A stretch of DNA of 64,000 bases from Streptomyces nigrescens. GTDB lineage: Bacteria; Actinomycetota; Actinomycetes; Streptomycetales; Streptomycetaceae. This document shows, in pieces, positions 44,567 to 52,961 of the stretch; position 1 is the stretch's first letter, and the number at the start of each line of letters is the position of its first letter. The notes below the pieces were generated by a model. The model ran no database searches, had not been told where the DNA came from, and was given only the letters and a program-made list of their open reading frames with translations. The stretch lies in contig AP026073.1 of the NCBI GenBank assembly GCA_024349765.1, positions 7,254,001-7,318,000 of the forward strand, given 5' to 3'. The position numbers and the translations under genes were made by a program.

Positions 44567-45061
44567 ATGGGGACCAAGGTTTTGACCATGCTCGAGCCGT
44601 TATGGCAGGGCTTTCCTCCCGTCGACCCGCTGGCCGTCTCCGGATCCGCGTCGTGCACGCTCCCCCCGCGGTACGAATCGGTGCGCTCCGCGCGGAAGTT
44701 CACCCGGGACACGCTCCAGGGCTGGGAACTGGACGAGCTCTTCGACTCGGTCGCGCTGGTGGTGTCCGAACTCGTCACCAACGCCCTGAGACATGCGGTC
44801 CTCGCCGCCCCCGAGCACGCCGACGCCCCGCCGCCCGCCCGGCTCCATCTGATGCGCTGGTCGCAGCGGCTGATCTGTGCGGTGCGGGACCCCAGCGACG
44901 ACTCACCGGTGGCCGGCGAGGCGGATTCCGCGGCGGACTCGGCGTCCGAATCGGGGCGGGGCCTCTATCTGGTCGACTCGTTCAGCGACAGCTGGGGCTG
45001 GCACCCGCTCTCCGGCGTCACCCACGGCAAGATCGTGTGGGCGCTGTTCCGGCTGCCGTAG
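44567..45061 (+). CDS. ATP-binding anti-sigma-like protein (RsbW/HATPase_c_2)
   Basis: A 164-aa GHKL ATPase-fold protein of the RsbW-like group abundant in streptomycetes. The N-box is VSELVTNALRHAV, then LHLMRWSQRLICAVRDPSDDSP and the G-box SGRGLYLVDSFSDSWGWH. ATG 44567 has AGGAG 8 nt upstream. Such proteins usually partner with STAS-domain antagonists or XRE/DUF397 sets. A partner STAS gene is not in the window. Confidence 0.88.
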   Translation: MGTKVLTMLEPLWQGFPPVDPLAVSGSASCTLPPRYESVRSARKFTRDTLQGWELDELFDSVALVVSELVTNALRHAVLAAPEHADAPPPARLHLMRWSQRLICAVRDPSDDSPVAGEADSAADSASESGRGLYLVDSFSDSWGWHPLSGVTHGKIVWALFRLP

Positions 45062-45090
45062 CCGGCCGTGCCCGCCACCCGTCGCACCCG

Positions 45091-45121
45091 AGGAGCGCCC
45101 GCCATGCCGGCAGGCGCTCCT
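45091..45121. terminator. Hairpin after the ATP-binding gene
   Basis: AGGAGCGCC pairs with GGCGCTCCT over 9 bp (13-nt loop), 30 bp behind the stop. The following stretch to 45274 holds degenerate CGTACGCACGTGGCGACGAC repeats and no gene. Confidence 0.65.
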
Positions 45122-45274
45122 TGCATATGCATGTGCCGACGGCGCGTACACACGTGCCGACGAGGCGTCCGCGCGTGGCGGCGACGCGTACGCACGTGGC
45201 GACGACGCGTGGCGCCGTTCAGCCCCGTAGCCGCTCGGTCGCGCAGCCGCTCAGGCCGGTACGAGGCGGTCGAA

Positions 45275-45514
45275 TCAGTCCGGTACGAGGTGGTCGAACT
45301 CCCCGTCCTTGACACCGAGCAGCATGGCCCGTACCTCGGCCGGGGTGTAGACGAGCGCCGGACCGTCCGGGAAGCGGGAGTTGCGGACCGCGATCTCACC
45401 GCCGGGGAGTTTGGCGAACTCCACGCAGGAGCCCTGGGAGTTGCTGTGCCGGCTCTTCTGCCAGGTCACGTCACGGAGATCCGTTGCGGCCATGCCGTTG
45501 TATGCGTGGGGCAC
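45275..45514 (-). CDS. DUF397 protein
   Basis: A 79-aa DUF397 protein with a single motif VTWQKSRHSNSQGSCVEFA and the strand VRNSRFPDGPALVYTPAEV. GTG 45514 has GGGAG upstream; ATG 45493 is an alternative. It is probably the partner of the XRE protein at 43390-44253. Confidence 0.88.
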   Translation of the reverse strand: MPHAYNGMAATDLRDVTWQKSRHSNSQGSCVEFAKLPGGEIAVRNSRFPDGPALVYTPAEVRAMLLGVKDGEFDHLVPD

Positions 45515-45619
45515 AGGGCTCTCCCGGTGAGAAATGGTGTCAACTGCCCGGGATCATAGCTGCGTTCACATGCGGATGCATGCGCAGATGCACGTGCACG
45601 ACAGCCGGTGCCGCTCCCG

Positions 45620-45970
45620 TCACAGCTCGTCGAGCACCTGCCCCAAGCACTCCCCCACGATCGATCGCCGGCCGCCGCCCATGACGCGGTGCGCCGGTAC
45701 CTGGTACGGGCCGTCCGGGCCGAAGCCCTCATGGACGAGGAAGAGACGTGTGCCACGTCCCCCGGGTTCCAGGGCCCGCGGCCGGAAGGCGACCACCCCG
45801 GCGGCGACCGTGCCGGAGAAGTCGGCGTTCGGCCGCGGCGGTCCGCGTCTCGTAGCGGTGCCCCACGGCCAGCCGAAAATCGCCGGGCATCAGCCACTGG
45901 GCGATCACCCCGGGCTCGACCAGCGCCCGCCAGGCCTTCGCCGGCGCATCGCGGAATGGCGCAGGGGATC
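45620..45970 (-). pseudogene. Decayed SRPBCC/AHSA1-domain gene
   Basis: Two frames on the minus strand together give a truncated AHSA1-type sequence. The first frame reads AKAWRALVEPGVIAQWLMPG, then DFRLAVGHRYETRT. After a frameshift near 45850 the second frame reads ADFSGTVAAGVVAFRPR, then GTRLFLVHEGFGPDGPYQVP and the normal C-terminus to a stop at 45620. Some 20-25 residues that normally separate the last two blocks are missing. The 5-prime end is lost against rpsR. I conclude a frameshift plus internal deletion. Confidence 0.65.
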
Positions 45971-45975
45971 CCCCG

Positions 45976-46212
45976 TCACCGCGAGGCGTACGGCAGCAGC
46001 GCCATCTCCCGTGCGTTCTTGATCGCCCGGGCGAGCTGCCGCTGCTGCTGCGCGGTGACCCGGGTGACCCGGCGGCTGCGAATCTTGCCGCGGTCCGAGA
46101 GGAACTTCCGCAGCAGATCGGTGTCCTTGTAGTCGATGTACGTGATGCCCGCCGCGTCGAGCGGATTGGGGCGGGGCGTGGTCTGGCGGCGCGGGTCGTG
46201 CCGACGGGGCAT
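45976..46212 (-). CDS. rpsR: 30S ribosomal protein S18, zinc-independent-type paralogue
   Basis: A 78-aa S18 with the core [22 protein letters not shown] and [29 protein letters not shown]. It contains no cysteine, so it cannot bind zinc, as expected for the alternative copy made under zinc starvation. It is the last gene of the Zur-type operon with the CobW-like gene, rpmE2 and rpmG. Confidence 0.95.
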   Translation of the reverse strand: MPRRHDPRRQTTPRPNPLDAAGITYIDYKDTDLLRKFLSDRGKIRSRRVTRVTAQQQRQLARAIKNAREMALLPYASR

Positions 46213-46300
46213 GGGAACTTCCTTGTCGAAGGACGGCGAGGAGGGCGGGGAGGGGCGCGGAGGGCGAAGTGCGGCGGGCTGTTGCCGAAAGGCCCCGAAG

Positions 46301-47449
46301 CTACGAAACCGGATCGAGGAGCTCGTCGAAGGCGGCCGGCAGGCTCTTCCAGGCCGGCGGCCCGCCCGCGTACTCGGCGTCGGTGAGCAGGCAGGAGTCC
46401 AGGAGGGACGTGAGCCCCTCGCGGTCGAGTCCCGGCGAGGTGAAGACCAGGTGCTGGGCGCGGTCCCCGTGCTCGGGGTGCCAGTCCAGTGCGGCGGCCG
46501 CGCGGCGCATCGGCGGCACCATCTCCCAGGCGGCGTCCGGCAGTGCGGCCAGCCAGGGCCCGGCGTTCTCGACGCAGAGCGCTCCGCCGGCGGCGTCCCA
46601 GGAGAGCAGGGTGTCGGGCCGGTCGGCCAGCCAGAAGCGGCCCCGGCTGCGCGCGGCGGCGCAGGTCAGGTCCTCCAGCGCGGTGTAGAGCCGCTCGGGG
46701 TGGAAGGGCCGGGTGTGTCGCCAGACGAGGGTGCTGACGCCGTCCGCGTCGGCCTCCTGGGGCAGCAGCGCGCAGGCCGGGTGCTGGCGGGCGGCGGCCG
46801 CCTCGACGTCGAATCCGGCGGTGGCGGCGGCCGCCAACTGTCCGGATTCCACGGCGACTTGGCAGGCGGTGGGGTGTAGCTGGGCGAGCAGCGCCAGGTC
46901 GGCGGCGTCGGCCGGTTCGTCGCCCGTGGCGAGCGCCAGTACGGGTGCGTATTCCAGCTGCCGGGCCCAGGTGTCGGCGACCGTGCGCCGGTCGGAGGCC
47001 GCGGCGGCCAGGCCGGCCTCGGCGAGGTCGTCACCGCAGCCGAGGTAGGGCAGCAGCAGTGCGGGGTCGACGGCCGTGATCACCTGCGTCAGCGCGAGGT
47101 TCTCGCTGCCGCAGGCGGTGATGACCTCGGCCATCGCCTTGGGTTCGACGGAGTCCCACAGTTCGACGACCGCCAGCCGGCAGGTGCGGCCGGCGGCCAG
47201 TCGTTCCAGTTCGGGCACCAGGTCCTCGCGCAGGGCGCAGCAGGCGCAGTCGTTGACGAGCGGTGTCTCACCGGTGGTGAGGGTGCCGCCGGCGTCGCGG
47301 ACCGTGCGGCGGACGGTGCCGTCGGCGGCCGGGGCGAGGTCGTGGTGGAGGGCGACGCTGCCGGGGACGGAGTGCAGCAGCCGCTCGACGGTGGCCCGCC
47401 GGGCGGCCGCGTGCAGTCCGCCCACCAGCACGACGTTCAGCCGGTCCAT
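46301..47449 (-). CDS. CobW/COG0523-like protein with degenerate P-loop
   Basis: A 382-aa protein of the COG0523 metallochaperone family. The metal motif is CACC (in [13 protein letters not shown]), and the C-terminal CobW_C domain ([16 protein letters not shown] onward) is intact. The Walker A loop normally GxxGxGKT reads [12 protein letters not shown], without the Gly-Lys-Thr, so GTP binding is doubtful. Its ATG overlaps the rpmE2 stop (TGATG). It is expected to handle zinc under limitation. Confidence 0.88.
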   Translation of the reverse strand: MDRLNVVLVGGLHAAARRATVERLLHSVPGSVALHHDLAPAADGTVRRTVRDAGGTLTTGETPLVNDCACCALREDLVPELERLAAGRTCRLAVVELWDSVEPKAMAEVITACGSENLALTQVITAVDPALLLPYLGCGDDLAEAGLAAAASDRRTVADTWARQLEYAPVLALATGDEPADAADLALLAQLHPTACQVAVESGQLAAAATAGFDVEAAAARQHPACALLPQEADADGVSTLVWRHTRPFHPERLYTALEDLTCAAARSRGRFWLADRPDTLLSWDAAGGALCVENAGPWLAALPDAAWEMVPPMRRAAAALDWHPEHGDRAQHLVFTSPGLDREGLTSLLDSCLLTDAEYAGGPPAWKSLPAAFDELLDPVS

Positions 47450-47700
47450 CAGCGGGCCCGCTTGCCGTAACGCCGCTCGAACCGCTCGACGCGGCCGGCG
47501 GTGTCCAGCACCCGGGCGGTGCCCGTGTAGAAGGGGTGGCTCGCCGAGGAGATCTCGACGTCGATGACGGGGTAGGTGCGGCCGTCCTCCCACTCGACGG
47601 TCTTGTCGCTGGTGGCGGTGGACCGGGTGAGGAAGGCGTGGCCTGCGGCCCGGTCGCGGAAGACGACCGGCCCGTAGGCAGGGTGGATTCCGTACTTCAT
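47449..47700 (-). CDS. rpmE2: 50S ribosomal protein L31 type B
   Basis: An 83-aa L31 lacking the CxxC zinc ribbon of type A L31. The family sequence [15 protein letters not shown] and SASHPFYTG is intact. Such copies replace the zinc form under Zur control and free zinc. It lies 5 bp after rpmG and is coupled to the CobW-like gene. Confidence 0.96.
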   Translation of the reverse strand: MKYGIHPAYGPVVFRDRAAGHAFLTRSTATSDKTVEWEDGRTYPVIDVEISSASHPFYTGTARVLDTAGRVERFERRYGKRAR

Positions 47701-47705
47701 GGGGC

Positions 47706-47870
47706 TCAGCGCTCCTCTCGGAAGGTGACGTGCCGGCCGGCCACCGGGTCGTACTTGCGCAGTTCCAGGCGGTCGGGGTCGTTACGGCGGTTCTTGCGGG
47801 TCACGTAGGTGTATCCGCTGCCGGCGGTGGACCGGAGCTTGACGACCGGGCGTAGTTCGTTGCGGGCCAT
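47706..47870 (-). CDS. rpmG: 50S ribosomal protein L33
   Basis: A 54-aa protein, [20 protein letters not shown], with the [20 protein letters not shown] core. It has no cysteine pairs, so it is the zinc-free form. It is the first gene of the operon, with the Zur box directly upstream. Confidence 0.95.
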   Translation of the reverse strand: MARNELRPVVKLRSTAGSGYTYVTRKNRRNDPDRLELRKYDPVAGRHVTFREER

Positions 47871-47884
47871 GCCGGCTAGTATAC

Positions 47885-47904
47885 GGAAATGGTTTCCATT
47901 TTCA
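47885..47904. promoter_or_regulatory. Zur box
   Basis: GGAAATGGTTTCCATTTTCA, centred 25 bp upstream of the rpmG start, contains the inverted repeat ATGGTTTCCAT and the TGAAAATG half-site typical of actinobacterial Zur boxes. It should repress the operon when zinc is sufficient. Confidence 0.8.
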
Positions 47905-48248
47905 ATAGGCTCTGACCTGGGCCTCTACCGGAAGGAGCACTTTCGATGCCCTCGATGCCTTCGACGCCTTCGGTGCCGCGGCAGGGCGGGATCACGGGGA
48001 ACGCGCGGCGCCGGGCGGCCGTCGCCTGTTACGCGGCCCGCCGGGCCGTCCTCCGGGCCGTCATCCGCAGTTGCCGCACACCGGCAGTGGGTCGCGCCGC
48101 CACCCGCGCCCGCCCCGCCGGCCGGCGCCCCGCTCCACCGCCCGGCGCCGGCCGCGACCCCCGGACCGCACCGCCCGGCGCGGCCGGGTAATACTGGACA
48201 GAACGCCCGCCACCCCCCGGCGGCCCCCCGACGGAAGCGAGTGCGCCC
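47905..48248. other. Gap between Zur box and tatA
   Basis: An 81-codon frame (47946-48191, plus strand) has GGAAGGAG before its ATG and starts MPSMPSTPSVPRQ, but the product is only Arg/Ala/Pro-rich and matches no family. I do not support it as a gene. Nothing else was seen. Confidence 0.4.
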
Positions 48249-48458
48249 ATGCTCCGCAACGCCTTCGAACCCTGGCACCTGTTCCTGATCATCGCGGTCC
48301 TGGTGCTGCTCTTCGGCTCGAAGAAGCTGCCCGACATGGCACGCGGGCTGGGCCGCTCGATGCGGATCCTGAAGTCCGAGGCCAAGGCCCTCAAGGACGA
48401 CCGGGCCGCCGAGACGCCCCGCGCGGAACCCCGTACGGAGTCCGCCGCCAGCCACTGA
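48249..48458 (+). CDS. tatA: Sec-independent translocase TatA/E
   Basis: A 69-aa protein with one N-terminal transmembrane helix ([20 protein letters not shown], about residues 11-30), then the amphipathic helix [18 protein letters not shown] and an acidic tail. It is the pore-forming unit of Tat export. Without tatC nearby it is probably one of several TatA copies. Confidence 0.92.
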   Translation: MLRNAFEPWHLFLIIAVLVLLFGSKKLPDMARGLGRSMRILKSEAKALKDDRAAETPRAEPRTESAASH

Positions 48459-48482
48459 TCCCGGCCGGCCGCCCGGCCCCGG

Positions 48483-49328
48483 TCAGTGGTCGCCGCCCTC
48501 GTCGATCAGCCGCCGCACCTCGCGGTCGATCAGGCCCAGCCGGGCCTCGGCGACCAGCGGCACCGCCCGGCGCTGGCGGCGTGCCTCGGCGAGGTCGATC
48601 TCGACGGTGACCAGCGCCGGCTCCCACTTGGGCGCCTGCGCCACCACCGCCCCGCGCGGGTCCACCACCCGCGATCCGCCCCAGAACGTCGCACCGTGCT
48701 CATTGCCGACCCGGTTGACGAAGACCACCCAGCACTGCAGCATCTTCGCCGTATAGGACACCAGGGTGTCCCAGTACAGGCCGGTGTCCATCGCCTCCGG
48801 ATCCAGGCTCGCCGCGCTGTTGGTCGGCACGAACAGCACCTCCGCCCCGTCCTGCACCGCCAGCCACGGCAGCACCGGCTGCCACGCGTCGTTGCACACC
48901 AGCGTCGCGCCCCGGCCGCCGCTCCGGGACCGCTTCAGCTCGTAGGCGCGCAGCGACTGCCCGGGGCTGACGTGCTTGCGCTCCTCCCAGGCGAGGTAAT
49001 TTGGCAGATAGAGCTTCCGGTGGGCGTGCAGCAGCGCGCCGGACGCGTAGTGAGCGGCCGTGTTGTACGCGCGCAGGCTGGTCTGCTCGTGGAAGCCGAC
49101 GAGGACGTCGGGGCCCAGGGTGCTCAGCTCCAGCAGCCGCGGATCGCTGGCCTGAAGGGACTCGTCGCGCTTGAGCGCGCCCAAGTGGTAGCCGTGCAGG
49201 CTCAGTTCGGGGAAGACGACGAGATCGGCGCCCTGGGTCGCGGCCTGCTCGATCTGCTCATGGGCGGTCTTGAGGTTGTCCGCCACCTCGCCCAGCACGC
49301 AGTCGGTCTGCGCCAGCGCAATGAGCAT
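48483..49328 (-). CDS. Carbon-nitrogen hydrolase (nitrilase family)
   Basis: A 281-aa nitrilase-superfamily enzyme with the catalytic triad Glu41 (FPELSLHGY), Lys105 (HRKLYLPNY) and Cys145 (LVCNDAWQP). Amidase or ureidopropionase-like chemistry is likely, but the substrate is unknown. It is convergent with tatA. Confidence 0.92.
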   Translation of the reverse strand: MLIALAQTDCVLGEVADNLKTAHEQIEQAATQGADLVVFPELSLHGYHLGALKRDESLQASDPRLLELSTLGPDVLVGFHEQTSLRAYNTAAHYASGALLHAHRKLYLPNYLAWEERKHVSPGQSLRAYELKRSRSGGRGATLVCNDAWQPVLPWLAVQDGAEVLFVPTNSAASLDPEAMDTGLYWDTLVSYTAKMLQCWVVFVNRVGNEHGATFWGGSRVVDPRGAVVAQAPKWEPALVTVEIDLAEARRQRRAVPLVAEARLGLIDREVRRLIDEGGDH

Positions 49329-49776
49329 GTCCCCACCTCATCGACTCATCACTTTTGCGGCTTTTTCGCCATTTTGCCAGAGGCCGAACCGCCCGGCACC
49401 CACCCCGCGAAACTCCCGCTTCCGCGCACTTCAAACGCCCTGCGAGGCAGGTCCCACCAATGAGCGAACGAACGATCCTTCCCGTGCCGGAGCGTGCGCT
49501 CAGGCGTTGATCCGCACGATCCGTCGTACCACCGGAAGGCCGGCTTCCAGCCGCAGCCCCGCCCGCCGGAAGCGATGCGACGGCCCGCGGTCGAACCGTC
49601 CGGTGACGCCGACGGCCGGCTCGACCGGGCGGCCCAGGCCGAGCGGCCCGCCGGACCCGCTCGGCCGGCCGCTGCGCCCCCGGCACCCCGGAATCACCGC
49701 ACGCCACCGCGCGCTTCCTCCCCCACCGGTGATCAGCGTCGTCCGCCACCCGGTGATCAGCGTCGTCCGCGCCGCA
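49329..49776. other. Gap with a 24-bp period repeat, no confident gene
   Basis: It is 448 bp long. CCGGTGATCAGCGTCGTCCG (first 20 of 21 nt) occurs twice, at 49726-49746 and 49750-49770. A minus-strand frame ending at 49500 has the C-terminus FRRAGLRLEAGLPVVRRIV but no convincing start or known family. The nitrilase-family promoter should be near 49340. Confidence 0.5.
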
Positions 49777-50388
49777 TCACCGGCTTCGCGTACGGGCCCT
49801 GCGCAGCAGCAGCGCCCCGCCCAGCAGCAGTCCCCCGCCCGCACCGGCCGCCGTCCCCAGCTCGCCGGTCCCCGTGGACGCCAGCAGCGCCGAGCCCGCG
49901 GACGCCCCGGCCCGGGCCACGGCGCCCATCCGCTGATCCGGTACGGACCGCGGTGCGGGCCGGTGCACGGCCTCGTGCGCGGGCTGGTGGCCGGCCGGGC
50001 GCGCCTGCTCGGGCACCGGCTTCACCGGCGCGGGGGCCGCATGCCGCGCCCGCGCCTTCTCCGGACGCCGCACCGGCTCCGCCGCCTTCCCCGGCGACAC
50101 GGGCGGCCGTTGCGCCACCGGAGGAGGCGGTACGGCCGGCGCGGGCGCCACACCGCTCCCGCAGGAGTTGCCCATGGCGGGGTTGAGCGCCGCCGCCCCG
50201 TCGACCGAGTTGCCACACGCGTTGACCGGGGTGTCCACGCTCACCTGGATGCTGTTGCCGGACAGCACCCCCGGAGAGCCCGAGGCGCCTCCCCCGGCAC
50301 CGGCGTCCGCGCACGCCGTCCCGCCGCCCGCGCCGAGCACGCTCGACGCCGCGGCCATGAGCACGCAGGTCCTGAGGCTCTGTCGCAT
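49777..50388 (-). CDS. Long chaplin with sortase anchor, single chaplin domain
   Basis: A 203-aa protein with a signal peptide (residues 1-27), one chaplin domain (SPGVLSGNSIQVSVDTPVN, then ACGNSVDGAAALNPAMGNSC with both conserved Cys), a Pro/Ala/Arg-rich wall-spanning linker and the sorting signal LASTG followed by a hydrophobic helix and RRARTRSR. Classical long chaplins ChpA-C carry two chaplin domains; this one has one. It should be anchored in the wall of aerial hyphae by a class E sortase. Confidence 0.88.
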   Translation of the reverse strand: MRQSLRTCVLMAAASSVLGAGGGTACADAGAGGGASGSPGVLSGNSIQVSVDTPVNACGNSVDGAAALNPAMGNSCGSGVAPAPAVPPPPVAQRPPVSPGKAAEPVRRPEKARARHAAPAPVKPVPEQARPAGHQPAHEAVHRPAPRSVPDQRMGAVARAGASAGSALLASTGTGELGTAAGAGGGLLLGGALLLRRARTRSR

Positions 50389-50535
50389 CTCTCATCCCTC
50401 GTCTGCAGTCGTTGCGTACGGGCCCGCGGCCCGCTCCCCCCGTGGTGCGAATACGGCCGGGCGGCCGGCAGCGCGTACGCGGCGCCGACCGCCCGGAGAC
50501 ACAAGCGGTGCAACGGCCGAAGCCGTCGGCCGTCC

Positions 50536-50931
50536 TCAGTGGTTGGCGACACCGTTGCCCGAGAGGATCGGGATGTCGTCGATGATGTGCGACAGCGTCT
50601 CGTCGCCCTTCGCCTGGGTCGAGTTCTGGACGCACTGCTGGTTCTGTGGGTTGGACAGCACGTTGATGTCCTGGAACTGGCCCAGGGCCCCGCCCTGGAT
50701 GGGCACCTTGCCCACAGCGAGGCACAGCTGGTTCAGCGAGCCCTGGACGAGCCCGAGCTGGGTGCTCAGCTTGCCGTGCGTGGTGGAGTTGCCGTAGATC
50801 GACCGCGCCCCGTTCCCGTTGACCGACTGGGTGCCCTTCTGGTCACCGATCGCCATGGCCTGCGGAGCGGCCGCAACGGAGATGCCGATCAGCGACGCCG
50901 CCACGGCCGCGCCCGCCATAATCTTCTTCAT
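50536..50931 (-). CDS. rdl: Rodlin
   Basis: A 131-aa secreted rodlin, with a signal peptide to about residue 28 (PQAMA-IGD). The mature part ends in the conserved block DINVLSNPQNQQCVQNSTQA...DDIPILSGNG. Rodlins arrange chaplin fibrils into the rodlet layer of spores and aerial hyphae. It is one of three copies in this locus, with a BldN-like promoter about 52 nt upstream. Confidence 0.95.
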   Translation of the reverse strand: MKKIMAGAAVAASLIGISVAAAPQAMAIGDQKGTQSVNGNGARSIYGNSTTHGKLSTQLGLVQGSLNQLCLAVGKVPIQGGALGQFQDINVLSNPQNQQCVQNSTQAKGDETLSHIIDDIPILSGNGVANH

Positions 50932-51409
50932 TCACGCAAACCCTTCAGGAGACGGAACTCCCGGCCCGGGAGCCCTATTTGAACAACCCGCCACGCGTCC
51001 ACGGGTTGCGTGACGTCACCCGAATAGCTGTCCCGCGCCTCTGGAAAAGAGGCCACCCGTACCAGCCCCGAAACGACAATGCGACAAATCCACGCCGAAA
51101 TTTCGGTGTTCTGCTGCTGTCCCGCTTCACCGGCTCATCAGGCCTCGCGCCACAACACAGGGCCCGCGCCGCCGCCGAACGGCTGCACAGGCCCTGTTCT
51201 CGTTTCCGGCCGGCATGCCAATGCCCTGGCAACCCCATCAATTTCGCAAGGGCATTGGCATGCTTCCCTCCACACACCCTTCCTAACGACCGGATGCGAC
51301 GAATTTCAGTAACGAGCGAATAACAATTCCCCGGCTCGGAGATGGACAGCAAAAACCCGGGCCGCTCGGAAGAAGGAGGGCCGGGCGGCCCGGGCGTTTG
51401 CTCAGCCGG
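50932..51409. other. Rodlin-rodlin intergenic region with a 15-bp hairpin
   Basis: It is 478 bp. GCATGCCAATGCCCT (51213-51227) pairs perfectly with 51249-51263 over a 21-nt loop, about 150 bp after the second rodlin stop. It is a candidate terminator. The promoter of the first rodlin is at its left end. No gene was seen. Confidence 0.65.
50983..51010 (-). promoter_or_regulatory. BldN-type promoter of first rodlin
   Basis: On the minus strand it reads CGCAAC, 16 nt, GGTTGT. This fits the sigma-BldN pattern CGTAAC-N16-CGTTGA loosely, and the spacing and position match those of the other rodlins. Confidence 0.5.
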
Positions 51410-51811
51410 TCAGTGGTTTCCGGCGCCGTTGCCCGAGAGGATCGGGATGTTGTCCAGAATGTGCGACAGCGGCTCGTCACCCTTCGCCTGGGTCGAGTTT
51501 TCCACGCACTGCTGGTTCTGCGGGTTGGACAGCACGTTGATGTCCTGGACCTGGGCCAGCCAGCCCAGGAGTTGCAGGGGAACCTTGCCCAAAGCGAGGC
51601 AGGGCTTGTTCAGCGAGCCCTGGATCAGACCAATCTGCGGGCTCATGTAGCCGTACGTGGTCGAATTCCCGTAGAACTGCGCCGCACCGTTGCCGTTGAC
51701 GGAAGACGTCCCGTGCTGGTTACCGATCGCCATCGCCTGAGGGGCAGCAGCGCTGGCCACGCCGACAATGGACGCAGCCGCGGCTGCGGTCACCAGAGCC
51801 TTCTTGATCAT
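51410..51811 (-). CDS. rdl: Rodlin
   Basis: A 133-aa rodlin from ATG 51811 with signal peptide MIKKALVTAAAAASIVGVAS and the conserved mature core (NGNGAAQFYGNSTTYG, DINVLSNPQNQQCVENSTQA, ILSGNGAGNH). It is slightly longer than the other two because of LQLLGWLAQ before the DINVLS block. Confidence 0.95.
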   Translation of the reverse strand: MIKKALVTAAAAASIVGVASAAAPQAMAIGNQHGTSSVNGNGAAQFYGNSTTYGYMSPQIGLIQGSLNKPCLALGKVPLQLLGWLAQVQDINVLSNPQNQQCVENSTQAKGDEPLSHILDNIPILSGNGAGNH

Positions 51812-51856
51812 TTTGGTCCTTCGTGTTTCGGGATACCCTTGGGCCGGGCAATCTGC

Positions 51857-51884
51857 CCAACTCACCAGGGCGAGGTTGGTTGTG
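51857..51884 (-). promoter_or_regulatory. BldN-type promoter of second rodlin
   Basis: On the minus strand it reads CACAAC, 16 nt, AGTTGG, located 46 nt before the start codon. It has the same geometry as the other two rodlin promoters. The remaining gap 51812-52157 shows no gene. Confidence 0.5.
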
Positions 51885-52157
51885 CTCATTCACTCAAATG
51901 CGCTGGTGCCCTGATCCGTCTTACCGATCGGATTTACTGTCGAAACCGCCATCCGGCGAGAAAGCATCCAGGGCGAGAGCGACGGTCTCTCGCGCGTTCT
52001 CATCACGCTGCACACGGAACCGGACAGGAGCGTTCTACGACCCGCCGATATCCCCGCGATCGAGGTTTGGCACATTACGCGGAAAGTCCTCGGCCGGCTT
52101 GCTACGCCTGCACTCGACGATCGATGGTCGGCGGCCTGTGCCGCACGTACGCCCCGG

Positions 52158-52454
52158 TTACGGCTTGAGCGGCAGACCGCCGAGCATCGGAATGCTCTTG
52201 GCCGCCCCGGTGACCCCACGGATCAGCTGGTTCGCATTGGCGGACTTGACCTTTTCCCCCGCGCGCTTGACCTTCTTGGCCACCGGCGCGAGCTGGTGCC
52301 CGTCCAGCTTGCTGTGCAGCGAATTCACCGCGTCCGTCAGCCCGCCGTTGAGGCTCATCCGCGGGGCTCCGGGCTGGGCGGCGAAAGCGGGCACGACGGC
52401 ACCGAGCGCCATGACGGAACCGGCCACAACCGCCGCAGACTTTGCGTACTTCAC
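52158..52454 (-). CDS. Small secreted protein with a chaplin-like leader, unknown function
   Basis: A 98-aa protein with signal peptide VKYAKSAAVVAGSVMALGAV (cut after PAFA). The mature part is basic and helical (LHSKLDGHQLAPVAKKVKRA) and ends in KSIPMLGGLPLKP. It has no chaplin or rodlin domain. The leader and the 19 bp around the start are nearly identical to those of the chaplin gene at 52728-52961. GTG 52454 has GAAGGGA at 9 nt. The location suggests a role at the aerial surface. Confidence 0.75.
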   Translation of the reverse strand: MKYAKSAAVVAGSVMALGAVVPAFAAQPGAPRMSLNGGLTDAVNSLHSKLDGHQLAPVAKKVKRAGEKVKSANANQLIRGVTGAAKSIPMLGGLPLKP

Positions 52455-52727
52455 TTTCAACTGTCCCTTCTCCGGCGGTGTTTGACGGGCCCGCGACGCC
52501 GACGCCGCGTGAGCATGCACTTCGCTGCTCCGTTCACCGCTTTCCACTTCACTAACGAGTGCTGCCGCCCGGAGAAACTATGAAGTTCCGGCTTCCCGGT
52601 AACGCCACCCGAAAGGTGTGGCGCACGCATTCTGTCCGGCGGGGCCGAGCGAATGCCGACCGACCCCGATGCACAGGGACCGCGCACCGGGGTCGGTTCA
52701 CATGAACATCGCTCGAAATCCTTCGAG

Positions 52728-52961
52728 TCAGTGGTTCAGGCAGTTGTTGCCGAACGCCGGGTTCAGCAGTGCGACGATGTTGATGGTGTTGCCGCACAGG
52801 TTGATCGGAATGTGGATCGGAACCTGGATGGCGTTGCCCGAGATGACACCGGGGGAGTTCTTGGCGGCGCCCGCGGCACCCGCGTCGGCGAACGCCGGCG
52901 CAGCCGATCCCACTGCCATGAGCGTGCCGGCAGTGACTGCTGCGACCTTTGCGTACTTCAC
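52728..52961 (-). CDS. chp: Short chaplin
   Basis: A 77-aa secreted chaplin with a signal peptide to AFA and one chaplin domain: NSPGVISGNAIQVPIHIPIN then LCGNTINIVALLNPAFGNNC. Both Cys residues that form the disulphide are present, and there is no wall anchor, so it is a short amyloid-forming chaplin. GTG 52961 has GGAAGGG before it. Confidence 0.93.
   Translation of the reverse strand: MKYAKVAAVTAGTLMAVGSAAPAFADAGAAGAAKNSPGVISGNAIQVPIHIPINLCGNTINIVALLNPAFGNNCLNH

Noticed and set aside
47946-48191. 81-codon frame with a good ribosome-like site beside the Zur box
   Set aside because: The product is Arg/Pro/Ala-rich without family similarity, and its codon pattern is weak; kept only as a note.
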